Part shown: positions 8,251 through 17,683 of the stretch, one piece after another | Position numbering within the stretch: the stretch's first letter is position 1 | Layout of the letters: every line of letters starts with the position of its first letter | NCBI GenBank assembly: GCA_009773765.1 | Contig: WTWZ01000013.1 | Location: 92,733 to 156,732, forward strand | Reading direction: 5' to 3' | From: Prolixibacteraceae bacterium | Lineage (GTDB): Bacteria; Bacteroidota; Bacteroidia; Bacteroidales; Prolixibacteraceae | Length of the DNA: 64,000 nt | Made by a program: the position numbers and the translations under genes | The notes under the pieces: generated by a model | What the model was told of the DNA's origin: nothing | Database searches by the model: none | Seen by the model: the letters and a program-made list of their open reading frames with translations, nothing else

Positions 8251-8766
8251 CTATTTTTGAGTACTGGTAAGCAGTTCAATAATTACACCCAGGTTTGGCA
8301 TGTCAACATAAGAATAACTTCCGCCTGTAAAATCACCTTTTTGTACCAGTTTTCCGCCTTTGTTTTCAAGGTATGCGATGTTTTGTTCCATACCTTCAAC
8401 ACCAAATGCGATGTGATGAAATCCTTCTCCATGTTTTTTCAGGTGTTTGTACCAGGTACTCTTTTTACCAACCGGCTCAATCAATTCGATGGTCAGGTTT
8501 TCGAGCCTGAAAAATGCCAGTTTTGCACGTGCTTCGGTTGGTTTACCTTCAAATTGGGTATTTGCCTTTTCATATTCGTCCGTAATAATTACCTCCGGAA
8601 CTTTATCGAATCCCAGAATTGCCGCCCACTTTTTCGATGCTTCATCGATGTCATTCACTACCAAACCGATTTGGGTAATTTGTCCCTTCCCAAATTTTTC
8701 CTGTGCTCCTGTGGTTAAAACTGTAACCATAAAAATCGCGATAAATACAACTTGTAACTTTTTCAT
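8251..8766 (-). CDS. Secreted VOC (glyoxalase/epimerase-like) family protein
   Basis: 171 residues from ATG 8766 (MKKLQVVFIAIFMVTVLTTG, cleaved near AQE). Upstream in-frame codons would translate a palindromic repeat and are rejected. The mature part is one vicinal-oxygen-chelate domain: QIGLVVNDIDEASKKWAAILGF, then LTIELIEPV (Glu metal ligand), GFHHIAFGV (His ligand), GGSYSYVDM and GVIIELL. Family members include glyoxalase I and methylmalonyl-CoA epimerase, but export to the periplasm argues for another substrate. It follows the GH127 gene on the same strand by 80 bp and may be co-transcribed, possibly in sugar metabolism. Confidence 0.85.
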   Translation of the reverse strand: MKKLQVVFIAIFMVTVLTTGAQEKFGKGQITQIGLVVNDIDEASKKWAAILGFDKVPEVIITDEYEKANTQFEGKPTEARAKLAFFRLENLTIELIEPVGKKSTWYKHLKKHGEGFHHIAFGVEGMEQNIAYLENKGGKLVQKGDFTGGSYSYVDMPNLGVIIELLTSTQK

Positions 8767-8813
8767 CTTATTAGCTTTTTTTTTTAAAACTTCGATTTTA
8801 CTATTACTATTTC

Positions 8814-8850
8814 TTACTCCTCCCCTCCGGGGAGGCCGGGAGGGGCTACC
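8814..8850. repeat. GC-rich palindromic repeat abutting the GH127 stop codon
   Basis: CTCCTCCCC-TCC-GGGGAGG followed by CCGGGAGGGGCTA. The final CTA is the complement of the GH127 TAG stop, so the repeat begins exactly where the reading frame ends. Confidence 0.7.
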
Positions 8851-10783
8851 TTTTAAACCAAACCTCCATTTCGCCCAATCCACGATGGTTCCATGCATAA
8901 TAAGGAATCAAGGTTAAACTATCCGATTCCAGTTTTACAATCCCTTGCAAAAGAGCAGAATCGTATTTTGGTGTAAATTTAGTTTGTTCATTAACTACTT
9001 TCTCCAAAACCCCGGCTGGATTGTCAACCTGTTCGGCACAGTAAACAATCGGGCCACGCTCTATTGCAACTTTTCCAATAATTTCCTTTATGTTTTCGTT
9101 TGGAATAACTTTTTTTGTTTCCATTGGCAAAACAAGTTCAACCAAATCGCCATCATTCCACGATTTATCAAGCGAAATATATCCGTTAACCACTGTAAAA
9201 TCATTAGGTTCGTTATTGATGAAAAGCCTGACTTCTTTTGACGCTTCATTAATATAGGAATATAAATCAGAGGGAACAGGTTTGTTTATAGCCCATCCCG
9301 GAACTCTTATTTTGAAATTAAATTTTACAGGGTTTTCCGCAGATATCTTGAATTTAACATTTCCTTCCCACGGGTATTTGGTTTCCTGTTCAATTTGGAA
9401 TTTATGGTTTTTCATTTCAAAACTTGTTTTACTTGCAGCGAAGAGGTTGGCAAAAATTTCGCTGCCATTTTGTGCATACATGTAATTTGGCACTGCCGGA
9501 ATAAACCTTGAAAGGTTGGAAGGGCAGCACGAGCAATCGAACCAGGGTTTTCTTTCGGTAGCGCCCTGATTGAAAGGGTCTTTGCCATCGAATTCCAAAA
9601 CATTAGGATAAAAGAAAGTATTTCCTTCGAACGAAATTCCGGGAAGTACGGCATTATAAAGTGTCCGTTCCAAAACATCGATGTATTTACTGTCCCCGCT
9701 CATTAAAAACATGCGTTGGTTCCAGAATACATTGGCAATGGCAGCACAGGTTTCGTTGTATGCCCGGTTTGGTAACTGGTAGTTTTCGCCAAAAGCTTCA
9801 CCCTCGTACATGGCCCCAATTCCACCGGTGATGTAATATTTTTTGCCCACCACATTTTCCCAGATTTTATTAATGGCCTTAATGTATTCCTGATTTCCGG
9901 TTAAAGCTGCAACGTCGGCCATTCCGGAGTACATATACACCGCCCGTACCGCGTGCCCCACTGCTTCGTCCTGTTCGATCACCGGTTTATGATCCTGAAA
10001 GTAAGAACCGTTTTCGTATTGATTTGTACTTGCATAATTACGTTTATCCGATTTTCCGCGGTCGTCGAGAAAAAATTGGGCCAAACCGAGATATTTTTTT
10101 TCTCCGGTGGTACGGTAAAGTTTTGTCAGCCCGATTTCAATTTCCTGATGGCCGGGGGCATCGTGGCGTTTACCGGGACCGTAAACCGAATTTATCAGTT
10201 CAGCATTTTTAATGGCGATATCCAGAAAATTGGTTTTCCCGGTGGCGTTGAAATGCGCAACCGCAGCTTCGTACATGTGCCCCACATTATACAGTTCGTG
10301 GCTGTGGTTTCGTTCTTCTACCCAACGCTCTTTTCCTTCGCGTTCTGTCATCGCCGAATCGCCTTTTATGGTGCGGATGGTATAAAGATATCCATCGTCT
10401 TCCTGTGCAGCGGAAATTTTAAAAATCAAATCGTCAAGGTATTTATCCAGTTTCGGGTCGTATTTTTGCTGAAGCGAATAGGCAGCTCCTTCCATTATTT
10501 TGAACACATCTGAATCGTTGAACCTGATCCCTTCAAAAGTGCCGGCAACTAATCCCCCGGCAACTTCGAAATTGGCAATACGATGCGTTTCCTCACATTT
10601 CTGAAAACAGTACGGAATTGTTACATCGCGGTTAGTGGCGATGCGTTTCGACCAGAAATTATCGTTTAGTTCAACGTTTAGCGACGAAACCGGCTGAATT
10701 TGATAATCGTTTTTTTGTTTTTCTTTTTGTTTGCAGCTTGAAATCAAAATGATAAAAAAGAAAATGCAGATCAGGTTTTTCAT
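8846..10783 (-). CDS. Glycoside hydrolase family 127 lipoprotein (beta-L-arabinofuranosidase type)
   Basis: 645 residues. The N-terminus is a lipoprotein signal ending LISSC (Cys 17), so the enzyme is anchored in the envelope. The rest matches GH127 throughout. The signature residues are visible: acid/base candidate E328 in GEAFG, zinc ligands E343 and C345 in YNETCAA, and C419/C420 in DCSCCPSN. In the characterised bifidobacterial enzyme HypBA1 the equivalent Cys is the nucleophile and a zinc ligand. The C-terminal part is beta-sandwich-like. It removes beta-L-arabinofuranose or a related sugar from plant glycans. A VOC protein gene lies downstream and metG upstream. The exact substrate is inferred. 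Confidence 0.9.
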   Translation of the reverse strand: MKNLICIFFFIILISSCKQKEKQKNDYQIQPVSSLNVELNDNFWSKRIATNRDVTIPYCFQKCEETHRIANFEVAGGLVAGTFEGIRFNDSDVFKIMEGAAYSLQQKYDPKLDKYLDDLIFKISAAQEDDGYLYTIRTIKGDSAMTEREGKERWVEERNHSHELYNVGHMYEAAVAHFNATGKTNFLDIAIKNAELINSVYGPGKRHDAPGHQEIEIGLTKLYRTTGEKKYLGLAQFFLDDRGKSDKRNYASTNQYENGSYFQDHKPVIEQDEAVGHAVRAVYMYSGMADVAALTGNQEYIKAINKIWENVVGKKYYITGGIGAMYEGEAFGENYQLPNRAYNETCAAIANVFWNQRMFLMSGDSKYIDVLERTLYNAVLPGISFEGNTFFYPNVLEFDGKDPFNQGATERKPWFDCSCCPSNLSRFIPAVPNYMYAQNGSEIFANLFAASKTSFEMKNHKFQIEQETKYPWEGNVKFKISAENPVKFNFKIRVPGWAINKPVPSDLYSYINEASKEVRLFINNEPNDFTVVNGYISLDKSWNDGDLVELVLPMETKKVIPNENIKEIIGKVAIERGPIVYCAEQVDNPAGVLEKVVNEQTKFTPKYDSALLQGIVKLESDSLTLIPYYAWNHRGLGEMEVWFKR

Positions 10784-10832
10784 AAAAGGCAGTTTTGGTT
10801 TGTGTAAAGATATTTATTTCGCACAAAAAATA

Positions 10833-10860
10833 AAACCGCCTTTGCGTACAAAAGCGGTTT
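10833..10860 (-). terminator. Rho-independent terminator between metG and the GH127 gene
   Basis: AAACCGC (10833-10839) and GCGGTTT (10854-10860) form a 7-bp stem. On the minus strand the 3' arm is followed by TATTTTTTG. It would end transcripts arriving from metG before the GH127 promoter. Confidence 0.7.
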
Positions 10861-10917
10861 ATTTATATAATGCAGCCATCTACCCGCAAAAAGCGGCAAG
10901 ATGAACTGCTGAAAAGT

Positions 10918-11022
10918 ACAGCCCCCTTCTTATTCCCCCAACGGGGGAAGGTTAAGAGCCATACAGTTTTTTTTTCATTTTCCCTTCTCCTCCCCCTCGG
11001 GGGAGGCCGGGAGGGGGCTTTA
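10918..11022. repeat. Two GC-rich palindromic repeats at the metG 3' end
   Basis: One unit at about 10919-10955 (CCCCC-AAC-GGGGG core) and one at about 10982-11022 (CTCCCCC-TC-GGGGGAGG then CCGGGAGGGGGC). The second touches the metG stop codon. Same family as 8814. Confidence 0.7.
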
Positions 11023-13086
11023 CTTCACCTCCGCCCCATTCTTCACTTTCTGGTCAGGCTGCACAACCGACAGCGAGCCATCGGCATTTTCGGCACACAA
11101 AATCATTCCCTGCGACTCAATTCCTTTCAGGTTTTTGGGCGCAAGGTTGACAAGGATCGAAACCTGTTTGCCAATCAGCGCTTCGGGTTCGTAATATTCT
11201 GCAATTCCCGAAACAACTGTACGTTTGTCGATTCCGGTATCGATTTTCAGTTTCAGCAGTTTTTTTGTTTTGGCCACTTTTTCGGCTTCTATAATGGTTC
11301 CAACGCGGATATCCATTTTGCCAAAATCATCGTATTCGATATGTGGTTTTGCAGGCGCTGCTTTTGCCTGTGCCAGTTCGTTGGCTTTTTTTGTGTCAAG
11401 CAATTTCTGAACCTGTTTTTCAATCACATCATCCTCAATCTTTTCGAAAAGCAATTCAGGCGTATTTAACTGATGACCAGCAGCAAGCAAAGCAGTGTCG
11501 CCCAGTTTTTCCCAATTCAGTTTTCCTAAATTCAGGAAACCACGCAGTTTGTTCATGCTGAAAGGCAGGAACGGTTCGAGACATACGGTGAGGTTGGCCG
11601 TAATCTGCAAACTGATATTCAGTACGGTTTTTACCCGTTCAACATCGGTTTTAATTACTTTCCAGGGTTCTTCATCGGCTAAATATTTGTTTCCCAAACG
11701 GGCCAAATCCATTGCATTTTTCAATGCTTCGCGGATGCGGAAACTGTCGAGGCTTTTTTCAACTTCGGTTTTAATTGAAGTGATTGAAGCAAGTGTTTGT
11801 TTGTCGTAATCGGTTAAAATGCCCAACTCCGGCACTTTCCCTTCGAAATATTTCTGTGTCAGAACCAGCGCCCGGTTCACGAAATTTCCGAGGATGGCTA
11901 CCAATTCGTTGTTGTTCCGTGCCTGAAAATCTTTCCAGGTAAAATCGTTGTCCTTGGTTTCAGGTGCGTTGGCTGTAAGAACATATTTCAAAACGTCTTC
12001 TTTTCCGGGAAATTCTTCGAGGTACTCGTGCAACCACACCGCCCAGTTTCGCGAAGTGGAAATTTTATCGTTTTCGAGGTTCAGGAATTCGTTGGCCGGC
12101 ACATTTTCGGGCAGGTTGTACGTTCCTTCGGCCTTTAACATGCAGGGGAAAATAATACAGTGAAAAACAATATTGTCCTTTCCGATAAAATGCAAAATGC
12201 GGGTTTCCTTGTCTTTCCAATACAATTCCCAGAGCCTCTCTCCATCTTTCCCCGTGGGGGAGAGGGAATTAAAAAGTTCCTTTGTTGCCGAAATATAACC
12301 GATGGGTGCGTCGAACCAAACATAGAGCACTTTACCTTCGGTTCCTTCAATGGGTACCGGAACCCCCCAGTCGAGGTCGCGGGTAACGGCGCGTGGTTGC
12401 AACCCGCTATCAATCCACGATTTACATTGCCCGTAAACATTGGGTTTCCACTCTTTGTGTCCTTCCAGAATCCACTCTTTTAGCCATGGCTCGTAATGGT
12501 CGAGAGGCATATACCAGTGTTTGGTTTCCTTTAAAACCGGCTGGTTTCCGCTGATCATCGAAACAGGGTTTATCAGTTCGGTGGGGCTGAGAGCAGTTCC
12601 GCAGCTTTCGCACTGGTCGCCGTAAGCGCGTTCGAAGCTGCATTTTGGGCAGGTGCCGGTAATGTAACGGTCGGCTAAAAACTGTTTGTTTTCCTCGTCG
12701 TAATACTGTTCAGTGGTTTTTTCTATCAGTTTGCCTGTATCGTATAGTTTCCTGAAAATTCCTGATGCAGTTTCGTGATGAATTTTGGCGCTTGTGCGCG
12801 AATAAACATCAAACGAAATCCCGAATTTATGAAACGAATCTTTTATGATTTTGTGAAATTTATCAACCACATCCTGCGGAGTAATTCCCTCGTTTTTGGC
12901 TTTTAAAGTAATGGGCACACCATGTTCGTCGGAACCGCCAATCAGCAAAACATCTTCTTTTTTAAGGCGAAGGTAGCGGGCATAAATATCGGCCGGAACA
13001 TAAACCCCGGCTAAATGGCCAATATGGATTGGGCCGTTGGCATACGGGAGCGCAGTGGTGATGAGTGTACGTTTGAAATCAGTCAT
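11020..13086 (-). CDS. metG: Methionine--tRNA ligase
   Basis: 688 residues from ATG 13086 ([20 protein letters not shown]). A codon 12 residues upstream is less likely. It contains the class I HIGH motif (HIGHLAG), the zinc-knuckle insertion (CPKC...CESC, about residues 145-165), the KMSKS-equivalent DKISTSR, an anticodon-binding helical domain, and a C-terminal Trbp111-like tRNA-binding domain (from about 585: [17 protein letters not shown]). It charges tRNA-Met in the cytoplasm. An in-frame palindromic repeat (12232-12268) encodes about 13 extra residues ([13 protein letters not shown], about 273-285) in a surface loop before [11 protein letters not shown] -7-like box lies just upstream. 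Confidence 0.96.
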   Translation of the reverse strand: MTDFKRTLITTALPYANGPIHIGHLAGVYVPADIYARYLRLKKEDVLLIGGSDEHGVPITLKAKNEGITPQDVVDKFHKIIKDSFHKFGISFDVYSRTSAKIHHETASGIFRKLYDTGKLIEKTTEQYYDEENKQFLADRYITGTCPKCSFERAYGDQCESCGTALSPTELINPVSMISGNQPVLKETKHWYMPLDHYEPWLKEWILEGHKEWKPNVYGQCKSWIDSGLQPRAVTRDLDWGVPVPIEGTEGKVLYVWFDAPIGYISATKELFNSLSPTGKDGERLWELYWKDKETRILHFIGKDNIVFHCIIFPCMLKAEGTYNLPENVPANEFLNLENDKISTSRNWAVWLHEYLEEFPGKEDVLKYVLTANAPETKDNDFTWKDFQARNNNELVAILGNFVNRALVLTQKYFEGKVPELGILTDYDKQTLASITSIKTEVEKSLDSFRIREALKNAMDLARLGNKYLADEEPWKVIKTDVERVKTVLNISLQITANLTVCLEPFLPFSMNKLRGFLNLGKLNWEKLGDTALLAAGHQLNTPELLFEKIEDDVIEKQVQKLLDTKKANELAQAKAAPAKPHIEYDDFGKMDIRVGTIIEAEKVAKTKKLLKLKIDTGIDKRTVVSGIAEYYEPEALIGKQVSILVNLAPKNLKGIESQGMILCAENADGSLSVVQPDQKVKNGAEVK
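12232..12268. repeat. GC-rich palindromic repeat inserted in frame within metG
   Basis: CCTCTC...TTTCCCC-GT-GGGGGAGAGGGA matches the intergenic repeat family, but here it is read through without shifting the metG frame. Core arms TTCCCC (about 12248-12253) and GGGGGA (12256-12261) flank a 2-base loop. Confidence 0.75.
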
Positions 13087-13119
13087 TTCAGAAAAATTTA
13101 AATCAAAAAATTTGAGGGG

Positions 13120-13127
13120 CAAAGATA
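13120..13127 (-). promoter_or_regulatory. Putative -7 box of the metG promoter
   Basis: On the minus strand this reads TATCTTTG, a match to the Bacteroidota -7 consensus TAnnTTTG, 34 bases before the metG ATG. No clear TTG -33 box was found at the usual spacing. Confidence 0.5.
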
Positions 13128-13291
13128 GTTAATTTTGATTATTCATCCGAAGACTCCATTTCTTAGGATGAATAAAGAAATCAGTTTTCACAGTTCTTAT
13201 TTTATGTTTCTTATTTCATCTTTCCTTAGAATAATGAAGAATAACAGAATAAGAAATAAGGAATAAGGAACCAGAAAGGGGAAAACAGGGA

Positions 13292-13350
13292 CAGGGACTT
13301 TCCCAAGTCCCTGATTTGAGCTAAAAACTTTGAGTTGGGAAACTCAAAGT
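13292..13350 (-). terminator. Tandem hairpins downstream of the second receptor operon
   Basis: CAGGGACTT/AAGTCCCTG (13292-13300 and 13305-13313) and ACTTTGAGTT/AACTCAAAGT (13327-13336 and 13341-13350) are two perfect stems just past the barrel gene stop. The same pair is found at 17614-17667 behind the paralogous operon. They probably end transcription or stabilise the 3' end; no strong U-run follows. Confidence 0.5.
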
Positions 13351-13360
13351 CCCGGGTTTC

Positions 13361-13963
13361 CTAAAACTTCCACAAGGGGTACTCAAGTTTTAGAAAAACC
13401 TCCTGATGCTTTAGTTTGGTAATAAACCTTTCACTATCAGTAACTTGTGATTCTTTATTGATACTTTCAAATCCACGGTAATATTGAACAGATATCCTAA
13501 GGTCTTTTAATTTATACCCTACCCCGGTCTGCCAGTTATATTCGGGTATTTTCTGAGTTTCAAAAGCAGTAACTCCAGTATAATAACCTTTTAACTGTTT
13601 GATGAATGTAACTCCGCCGGTTAAAAAGAAATTTTTCCCGATACCCTGCTGAATGTTAAATGGAACATTAAATGAGTGCCAGGTTACATCTAATTCATTA
13701 CCAGTAAAGTCATACCATTTTGGGCTCAGGAATGAATATTCCATCCCCAAATACACCCCGGTACTTTTAAAAAAAGTATATCCTAAAGAAACTCCTACTG
13801 CCGGCGATAAGGCATTTTCAGGAAAATACTTTTTTGGTAAACCTATCTCATTTATCGGAAAATAGTACCCCAACTTTGTTGTAACATCCAATTCAAAACG
13901 CTTTTGTGCGTTGGCTGAAATAACTGTTGTGATAATTAAAATTACTAATACTAACTTTCTCAT
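13361..13963 (-). CDS. Small outer-membrane beta-barrel protein of the receptor operon (copy 2)
   Basis: 200 residues with a signal peptide (MRKLVLVILIITTVISANA-Q) and strand-like segments ending in KLEYPLWKF, a C-terminal Phe typical of barrels inserted by BamA. It shares the ending EYPLWKF and overall plan with the protein at 17684-18358, so the two are paralogues. It is the third gene of the DUF4249-receptor-barrel operon, 28 bp after the receptor. It may be an accessory barrel for the receptor; function is unknown. Confidence 0.78.
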   Translation of the reverse strand: MRKLVLVILIITTVISANAQKRFELDVTTKLGYYFPINEIGLPKKYFPENALSPAVGVSLGYTFFKSTGVYLGMEYSFLSPKWYDFTGNELDVTWHSFNVPFNIQQGIGKNFFLTGGVTFIKQLKGYYTGVTAFETQKIPEYNWQTGVGYKLKDLRISVQYYRGFESINKESQVTDSERFITKLKHQEVFLKLEYPLWKF

Positions 13964-13991
13964 ATTAATTTATTTGTTTAATTTATTTTGA

Positions 13992-16310
13992 TTAAAATAC
14001 ATATTTAAACCCAACCGAAGGAACAATTGGAAACAACGAAACCTGTTTTACTTTATCTCCGCTTTTGTAATAATACCACGGGTTCATTCGGTTGTACACG
14101 TTGTATATCGAAAATGTCCAGGTAATGCTTTTGTTGTCGGTTTTTTGTTTTACCGAACTGTAACCCAAATCGAGGTGGTGAAATACAGGCATTTTGAAAT
14201 TATTGGGGTTATCGTATGTTTGCCTAATTACTTCCCAGTTTTTAATGTCTATTGAAGAGTCCCTGCCAGGTGTTGGCAATCCCTCATGCTCAACATCGGG
14301 CAAACTTATGTTATTGCCCGATTGCAGGGTAAATCCCAGTGAAACCGAACGTTGGAGTTTATATTTCTCTTTAAAACTGTATTCTGCCAATACCGAAACA
14401 TCGTGCCGCCGGTCGTATTTATCAGGAAACCAGTTTCCGTGGTTCAACTTTTCAAATCTTCGTTCCGACCACGAAAGGGTGTACGACAAAATGCCTGTAA
14501 ATGAGCCCTTTTCCTTTCTGGCTGCCATTTCAATACCGTAAGCTTTTCCCTCGCCAACCAAAACACTGTTTTCCCAGTTGTTTTCTTTTGTTTCAGTAAA
14601 ACTTGCACCTTCATCAAACCGCACAACATTTTCCATCCATTTGTAGTATCCTTCAACTTCGAACGAATAACTGTTTTTCATCTGTTTCGAAAATCCAAAT
14701 GTTGCCTGTTGCGCTGTTTGCGGTCCGATTTTATCGGTTGATGCAACCCATAAATCAGTCGGCATCCCCAAAGATGAATTGGTAAGTAAATGGATATTTT
14801 GCACCATTTCCGTATAAGAGGTTGCCATGTACAGTCTGGGCGAAAGTTGCAGGTTTGCAGAAATGCGGGGTTGAAAATGCAAATAATTTGTGTTGCCAGT
14901 AAAATAGCCCGATAACCGTCCTCCAGCATTCAATTTTAACTTTCCGAGGTCGAAAGCATTTTCAAAGTACAAATCGGCCTGGTTTGCATTTCCTTTGTTT
15001 TGTTCGTTGAATTTGACAACTGTCCCTGTGCTTTTTATCTGAACGATATTCGGATTAAAAATCAGGTGCGACATTTTGCCGCCAAACCGAAGCGTGTAAA
15101 CCGGCGATGCATAGAAATCAAAATCGGTTTGAACACAGAAATCCTGCAAATCGGATGAGGTTTGAAACAGGTTTTTTATTTTTTCGTCTTCTGCTTTCCC
15201 AATTTCGTTGTGGTAAAAATGGCTGTAATATACTGATGTGTTTGAGAATAACTTCGACGAGAAAACCTGGTTCCACCGCAACACAGAAGTAAAATTTCCC
15301 CAGTTGTATCTGAACTGCGAGTTGGTATTTTTATCTTCTTTGGTATTTGAGTACTGGTTGTCTTTTCCGGTATAAATGCTGATGTAGATTCGGCTTTGGG
15401 GGTTAAAAACCCAGTTGGCCTTGGCATTGAAATCGTAAAAATAGTAGCCAAAATTATTGCCCGAACTGGCAATATTTTGGATGGCATACCAGGGCAAATC
15501 GAACAGGGTGCGCCTGAGTGAAACGATAAATGCACTTGTATCGCGTTTAATCGGGGCTTCGAAAGTAAACCGCCCGGCAATGGGGCTGATTGAAACCACG
15601 CCGCTGCTTTTGTTCAGGTTTCCCTCTTTCATGGTAATGTCGAGTACCGACGAAAGTCGTCCGCCATAACGGGCGGGGATTCCGCCTTTTATGAGGTTCA
15701 CATTTTTAATGGCATCGGTATTGAAAACCGAGAAAAACCCGAGCAAATGGTTCACATTATACACCGGAACGCCATCCAACAAAATCAGGTTTTGGTCGCC
15801 GCCGCCGCCGCGAACATTAAAACTGGCTGTATTTTCGGCCCCTTGTTTAATACCGGGCAAAAACTGAAGGGTTTTCAGTACATCGGTTTCACTCATAATT
15901 ACCGGCGCCGATTCTATCATTTTCATGGTTATTCGGGGCTGGTTTAACCCCGAAAGTTCGGGATTATTGCGCATGTTGGTGTGTCCAGAAACCTGAACTT
16001 CCTCAATTTCAATCCCCTTTTTTAATGCGACCGACAAAAGAGTATCAGCTTTTAATTCGAAGGTTTTTATGGTGTGCTGAAATCCCAGGAAACGAAATTC
16101 GAGTGTACAATTTCCTTCGGGCAGGGTTAAACTGAAAAATCCGTAGTTGTTGGTAGTAGCGCCATTTCCGGTAATCGCATTATAAATGGTAGCTCCTGTT
16201 AACTGTTCGCCCGATTTGGCATCGGTAACATACCCCGAAACCGTGTATTTACTTTGGCCGCAAACTATTAGCGGAAAAATTAAAACAAATAAAATAACTA
16301 TTTTGTACAT
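13992..16310 (-). CDS. TonB-dependent receptor (copy 2)
   Basis: 772 residues. Signal peptide (1-18), then a carboxypeptidase-regulatory-like beta domain (about 22-105: YTVSGYVTDAKSGEQLTGAT), a plug domain (about 130-245: DVLKTLQFLPGIKQG, FNVRGGGGDQNLILLDGVPVY, GGIPARYGGRLSSVLD), and a long barrel ending VGFKYVF. Energised by TonB/ExbBD, it would import or bind an unidentified ligand at the outer membrane. Its start is 7 bp after the DUF4249 stop. It closely resembles the receptor at 18380-20704, including the YNVYNRMNPWYYY motif near the end. No SusD partner is present, so it is not a classical glycan-uptake pair. Confidence 0.93.
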   Translation of the reverse strand: MYKIVILFVLIFPLIVCGQSKYTVSGYVTDAKSGEQLTGATIYNAITGNGATTNNYGFFSLTLPEGNCTLEFRFLGFQHTIKTFELKADTLLSVALKKGIEIEEVQVSGHTNMRNNPELSGLNQPRITMKMIESAPVIMSETDVLKTLQFLPGIKQGAENTASFNVRGGGGDQNLILLDGVPVYNVNHLLGFFSVFNTDAIKNVNLIKGGIPARYGGRLSSVLDITMKEGNLNKSSGVVSISPIAGRFTFEAPIKRDTSAFIVSLRRTLFDLPWYAIQNIASSGNNFGYYFYDFNAKANWVFNPQSRIYISIYTGKDNQYSNTKEDKNTNSQFRYNWGNFTSVLRWNQVFSSKLFSNTSVYYSHFYHNEIGKAEDEKIKNLFQTSSDLQDFCVQTDFDFYASPVYTLRFGGKMSHLIFNPNIVQIKSTGTVVKFNEQNKGNANQADLYFENAFDLGKLKLNAGGRLSGYFTGNTNYLHFQPRISANLQLSPRLYMATSYTEMVQNIHLLTNSSLGMPTDLWVASTDKIGPQTAQQATFGFSKQMKNSYSFEVEGYYKWMENVVRFDEGASFTETKENNWENSVLVGEGKAYGIEMAARKEKGSFTGILSYTLSWSERRFEKLNHGNWFPDKYDRRHDVSVLAEYSFKEKYKLQRSVSLGFTLQSGNNISLPDVEHEGLPTPGRDSSIDIKNWEVIRQTYDNPNNFKMPVFHHLDLGYSSVKQKTDNKSITWTFSIYNVYNRMNPWYYYKSGDKVKQVSLFPIVPSVGFKYVF

Positions 16311-16317
16311 CGCCTGG

Positions 16318-17184
16318 TTAGAGTTTAATAGTTGTTATTGCACACGACCCAAAAATGCCGTAACCATTTTCAATGTTTGAATAAATCTGTACAGGTTCAT
16401 AAAATGGCAGGTCGTCATTTTCGCTCATTCGTTTGATAAGCGTTGTTTGGATGTACTTGTCATAGTGTTCATCTGCATTCAAAAAGTGCTGGGCCTTATA
16501 ATCCAAATAAACTACATTGTCAGGAATTGTGAACTCAAGATTCTGGCCGTCGTATCCTTCATCTGACATTCTGATTTGCAAGAAATGACGAAACCCGTAT
16601 TTTGAATCAGAATCAATATATCGGTTAAAGGTATCAACATAAGGTGCATTAATTTCTTTGCTATTCCCTCCGTATTTTATACCACCAACAATGTAAGTAA
16701 TATATAACCAATAATTGTCCTTTCCCTTTTTATCAAATAACTGTACATTTAAATCAAAAATCGGCACATTCAGGTTCTCAATAATGGCTGTTGTATCTTT
16801 GGTGTACTCAATTGTTGGTTTCTCAGGGACAGTGGTGTTTGCTTTTAGCGACTCATAACCTGTAGATTCTGCTACAATATGGTATGTCTTCCCGGACACT
16901 GGTCTTTGGTTTAGAAAATATTTTCCGTTAGATTTCAGTTTCAGTGTCCCTATTATATTATCTTCTTCGTAAAGTGTAATGACGGCGTTGTTTACAGCCT
17001 CAAATTTGCCTGAATAATCTAAAGCATGCGATAAAGTTAAACTGGCTGTAATTATGGAATCAGGGTTTAAAATACAGTTGAGGCATAATTTGGACTCGTG
17101 TTTGTATTCGAGGTTTACATCCTGCACACAGGAAAAAAGAATAGACAAAAGAAAAAGAAAAGGGCAAACATGTTTTATATTCAT
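16318..17184 (-). CDS. DUF4249 lipoprotein (copy 2)
   Basis: 288 residues; first gene of the operon. Signal ends ILFSC, with lipidated Cys 19. A conserved pattern follows: CLNCILNPDSIITASLTLSHAL, NAVITLYEEDN, GKYFLNQRPVSGKTYHIV and PEKPTIEYTKDTT. This is the DUF4249 arrangement of a lipidated beta-sandwich protein encoded next to TonB-dependent receptors, so it is likely a surface-exposed or periplasmic partner of the receptor. The molecular role is unknown. The paralogue at 20715-21629 has the same layout. Confidence 0.85.
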   Translation of the reverse strand: MNIKHVCPFLFLLSILFSCVQDVNLEYKHESKLCLNCILNPDSIITASLTLSHALDYSGKFEAVNNAVITLYEEDNIIGTLKLKSNGKYFLNQRPVSGKTYHIVAESTGYESLKANTTVPEKPTIEYTKDTTAIIENLNVPIFDLNVQLFDKKGKDNYWLYITYIVGGIKYGGNSKEINAPYVDTFNRYIDSDSKYGFRHFLQIRMSDEGYDGQNLEFTIPDNVVYLDYKAQHFLNADEHYDKYIQTTLIKRMSENDDLPFYEPVQIYSNIENGYGIFGSCAITTIKL

Positions 17185-17683
17185 GCGGTTTGATTTTGTA
17201 GTTTTTTAAGGTTGAATCTTCAAAATTTTCAAAGGCAAATGTAAAAATTCATATTCTAAACAAAAGTTAACCATGTTTAATATTCTCTAAAATTTGGATT
17301 CATTCGCATCGCTTTACATTAGTTAATTAAAGTGTAAAAAGTGTTTTACCGACAGGGGTTTTTATCCTGGGCGCAACTGTGGCAAAGATAGAACTTTGGA
17401 TTGAAAAAACTTTTGAAAACTACTTTCCCCCATAATTTAGAAAAGTTCTGAATTGCCCGGCGGTAGTTACCGAAATTCACCCGGTGACGAAAAGTCAAAG
17501 GGTGAATAAAAACTTCCTCATTTCTTATTTTGTGTTTCTTATTTCTTATTTTTTTTCAGAAAATAACAGAATAAGAAATAAGGAATAAGGAACCAGAAAG
17601 GGGAAAACAGGGACAGGGACTTTCCCAAGTCCCTGATTTGAGCTAAAAACTTTGAGATGGGAAACTCAAAAACCCGGTTTTCC
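17185..17683 (-). promoter_or_regulatory. Duplicated leader/promoter region of the receptor operon (copy 2)
   Basis: This 499-bp gap holds no gene. From 17185 to about 17560 it aligns with 21630 to about 22000, the region upstream of the paralogous operon, including a GACAGGGGTTTTTATCCTGGGC block. On the minus strand a TATCTTTG -7-like box lies at 17383-17390, giving a predicted leader of about 200 nt. The rest is the end of the neighbouring operon, with hairpins at 17614-17667. Confidence 0.65.
17614..17667 (-). terminator. Tandem hairpins downstream of the first receptor operon
   Basis: CAGGGACTT/AAGTCCCTG (17614-17622 and 17627-17635) and TTTGAG/CTCAAA arms (about 17651-17669) repeat the arrangement at 13292-13350. 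They lie just past the barrel gene. Confidence 0.5.

Noticed and set aside
8221..8718. 165-codon frame antisense to the VOC gene
   Set aside because: The VOC frame has metal-site motifs and a signal peptide; this one has none.
9953..10513. 186-codon frame antisense to GH127
   Set aside because: Shadow of a conserved enzyme gene; no signal or domain.
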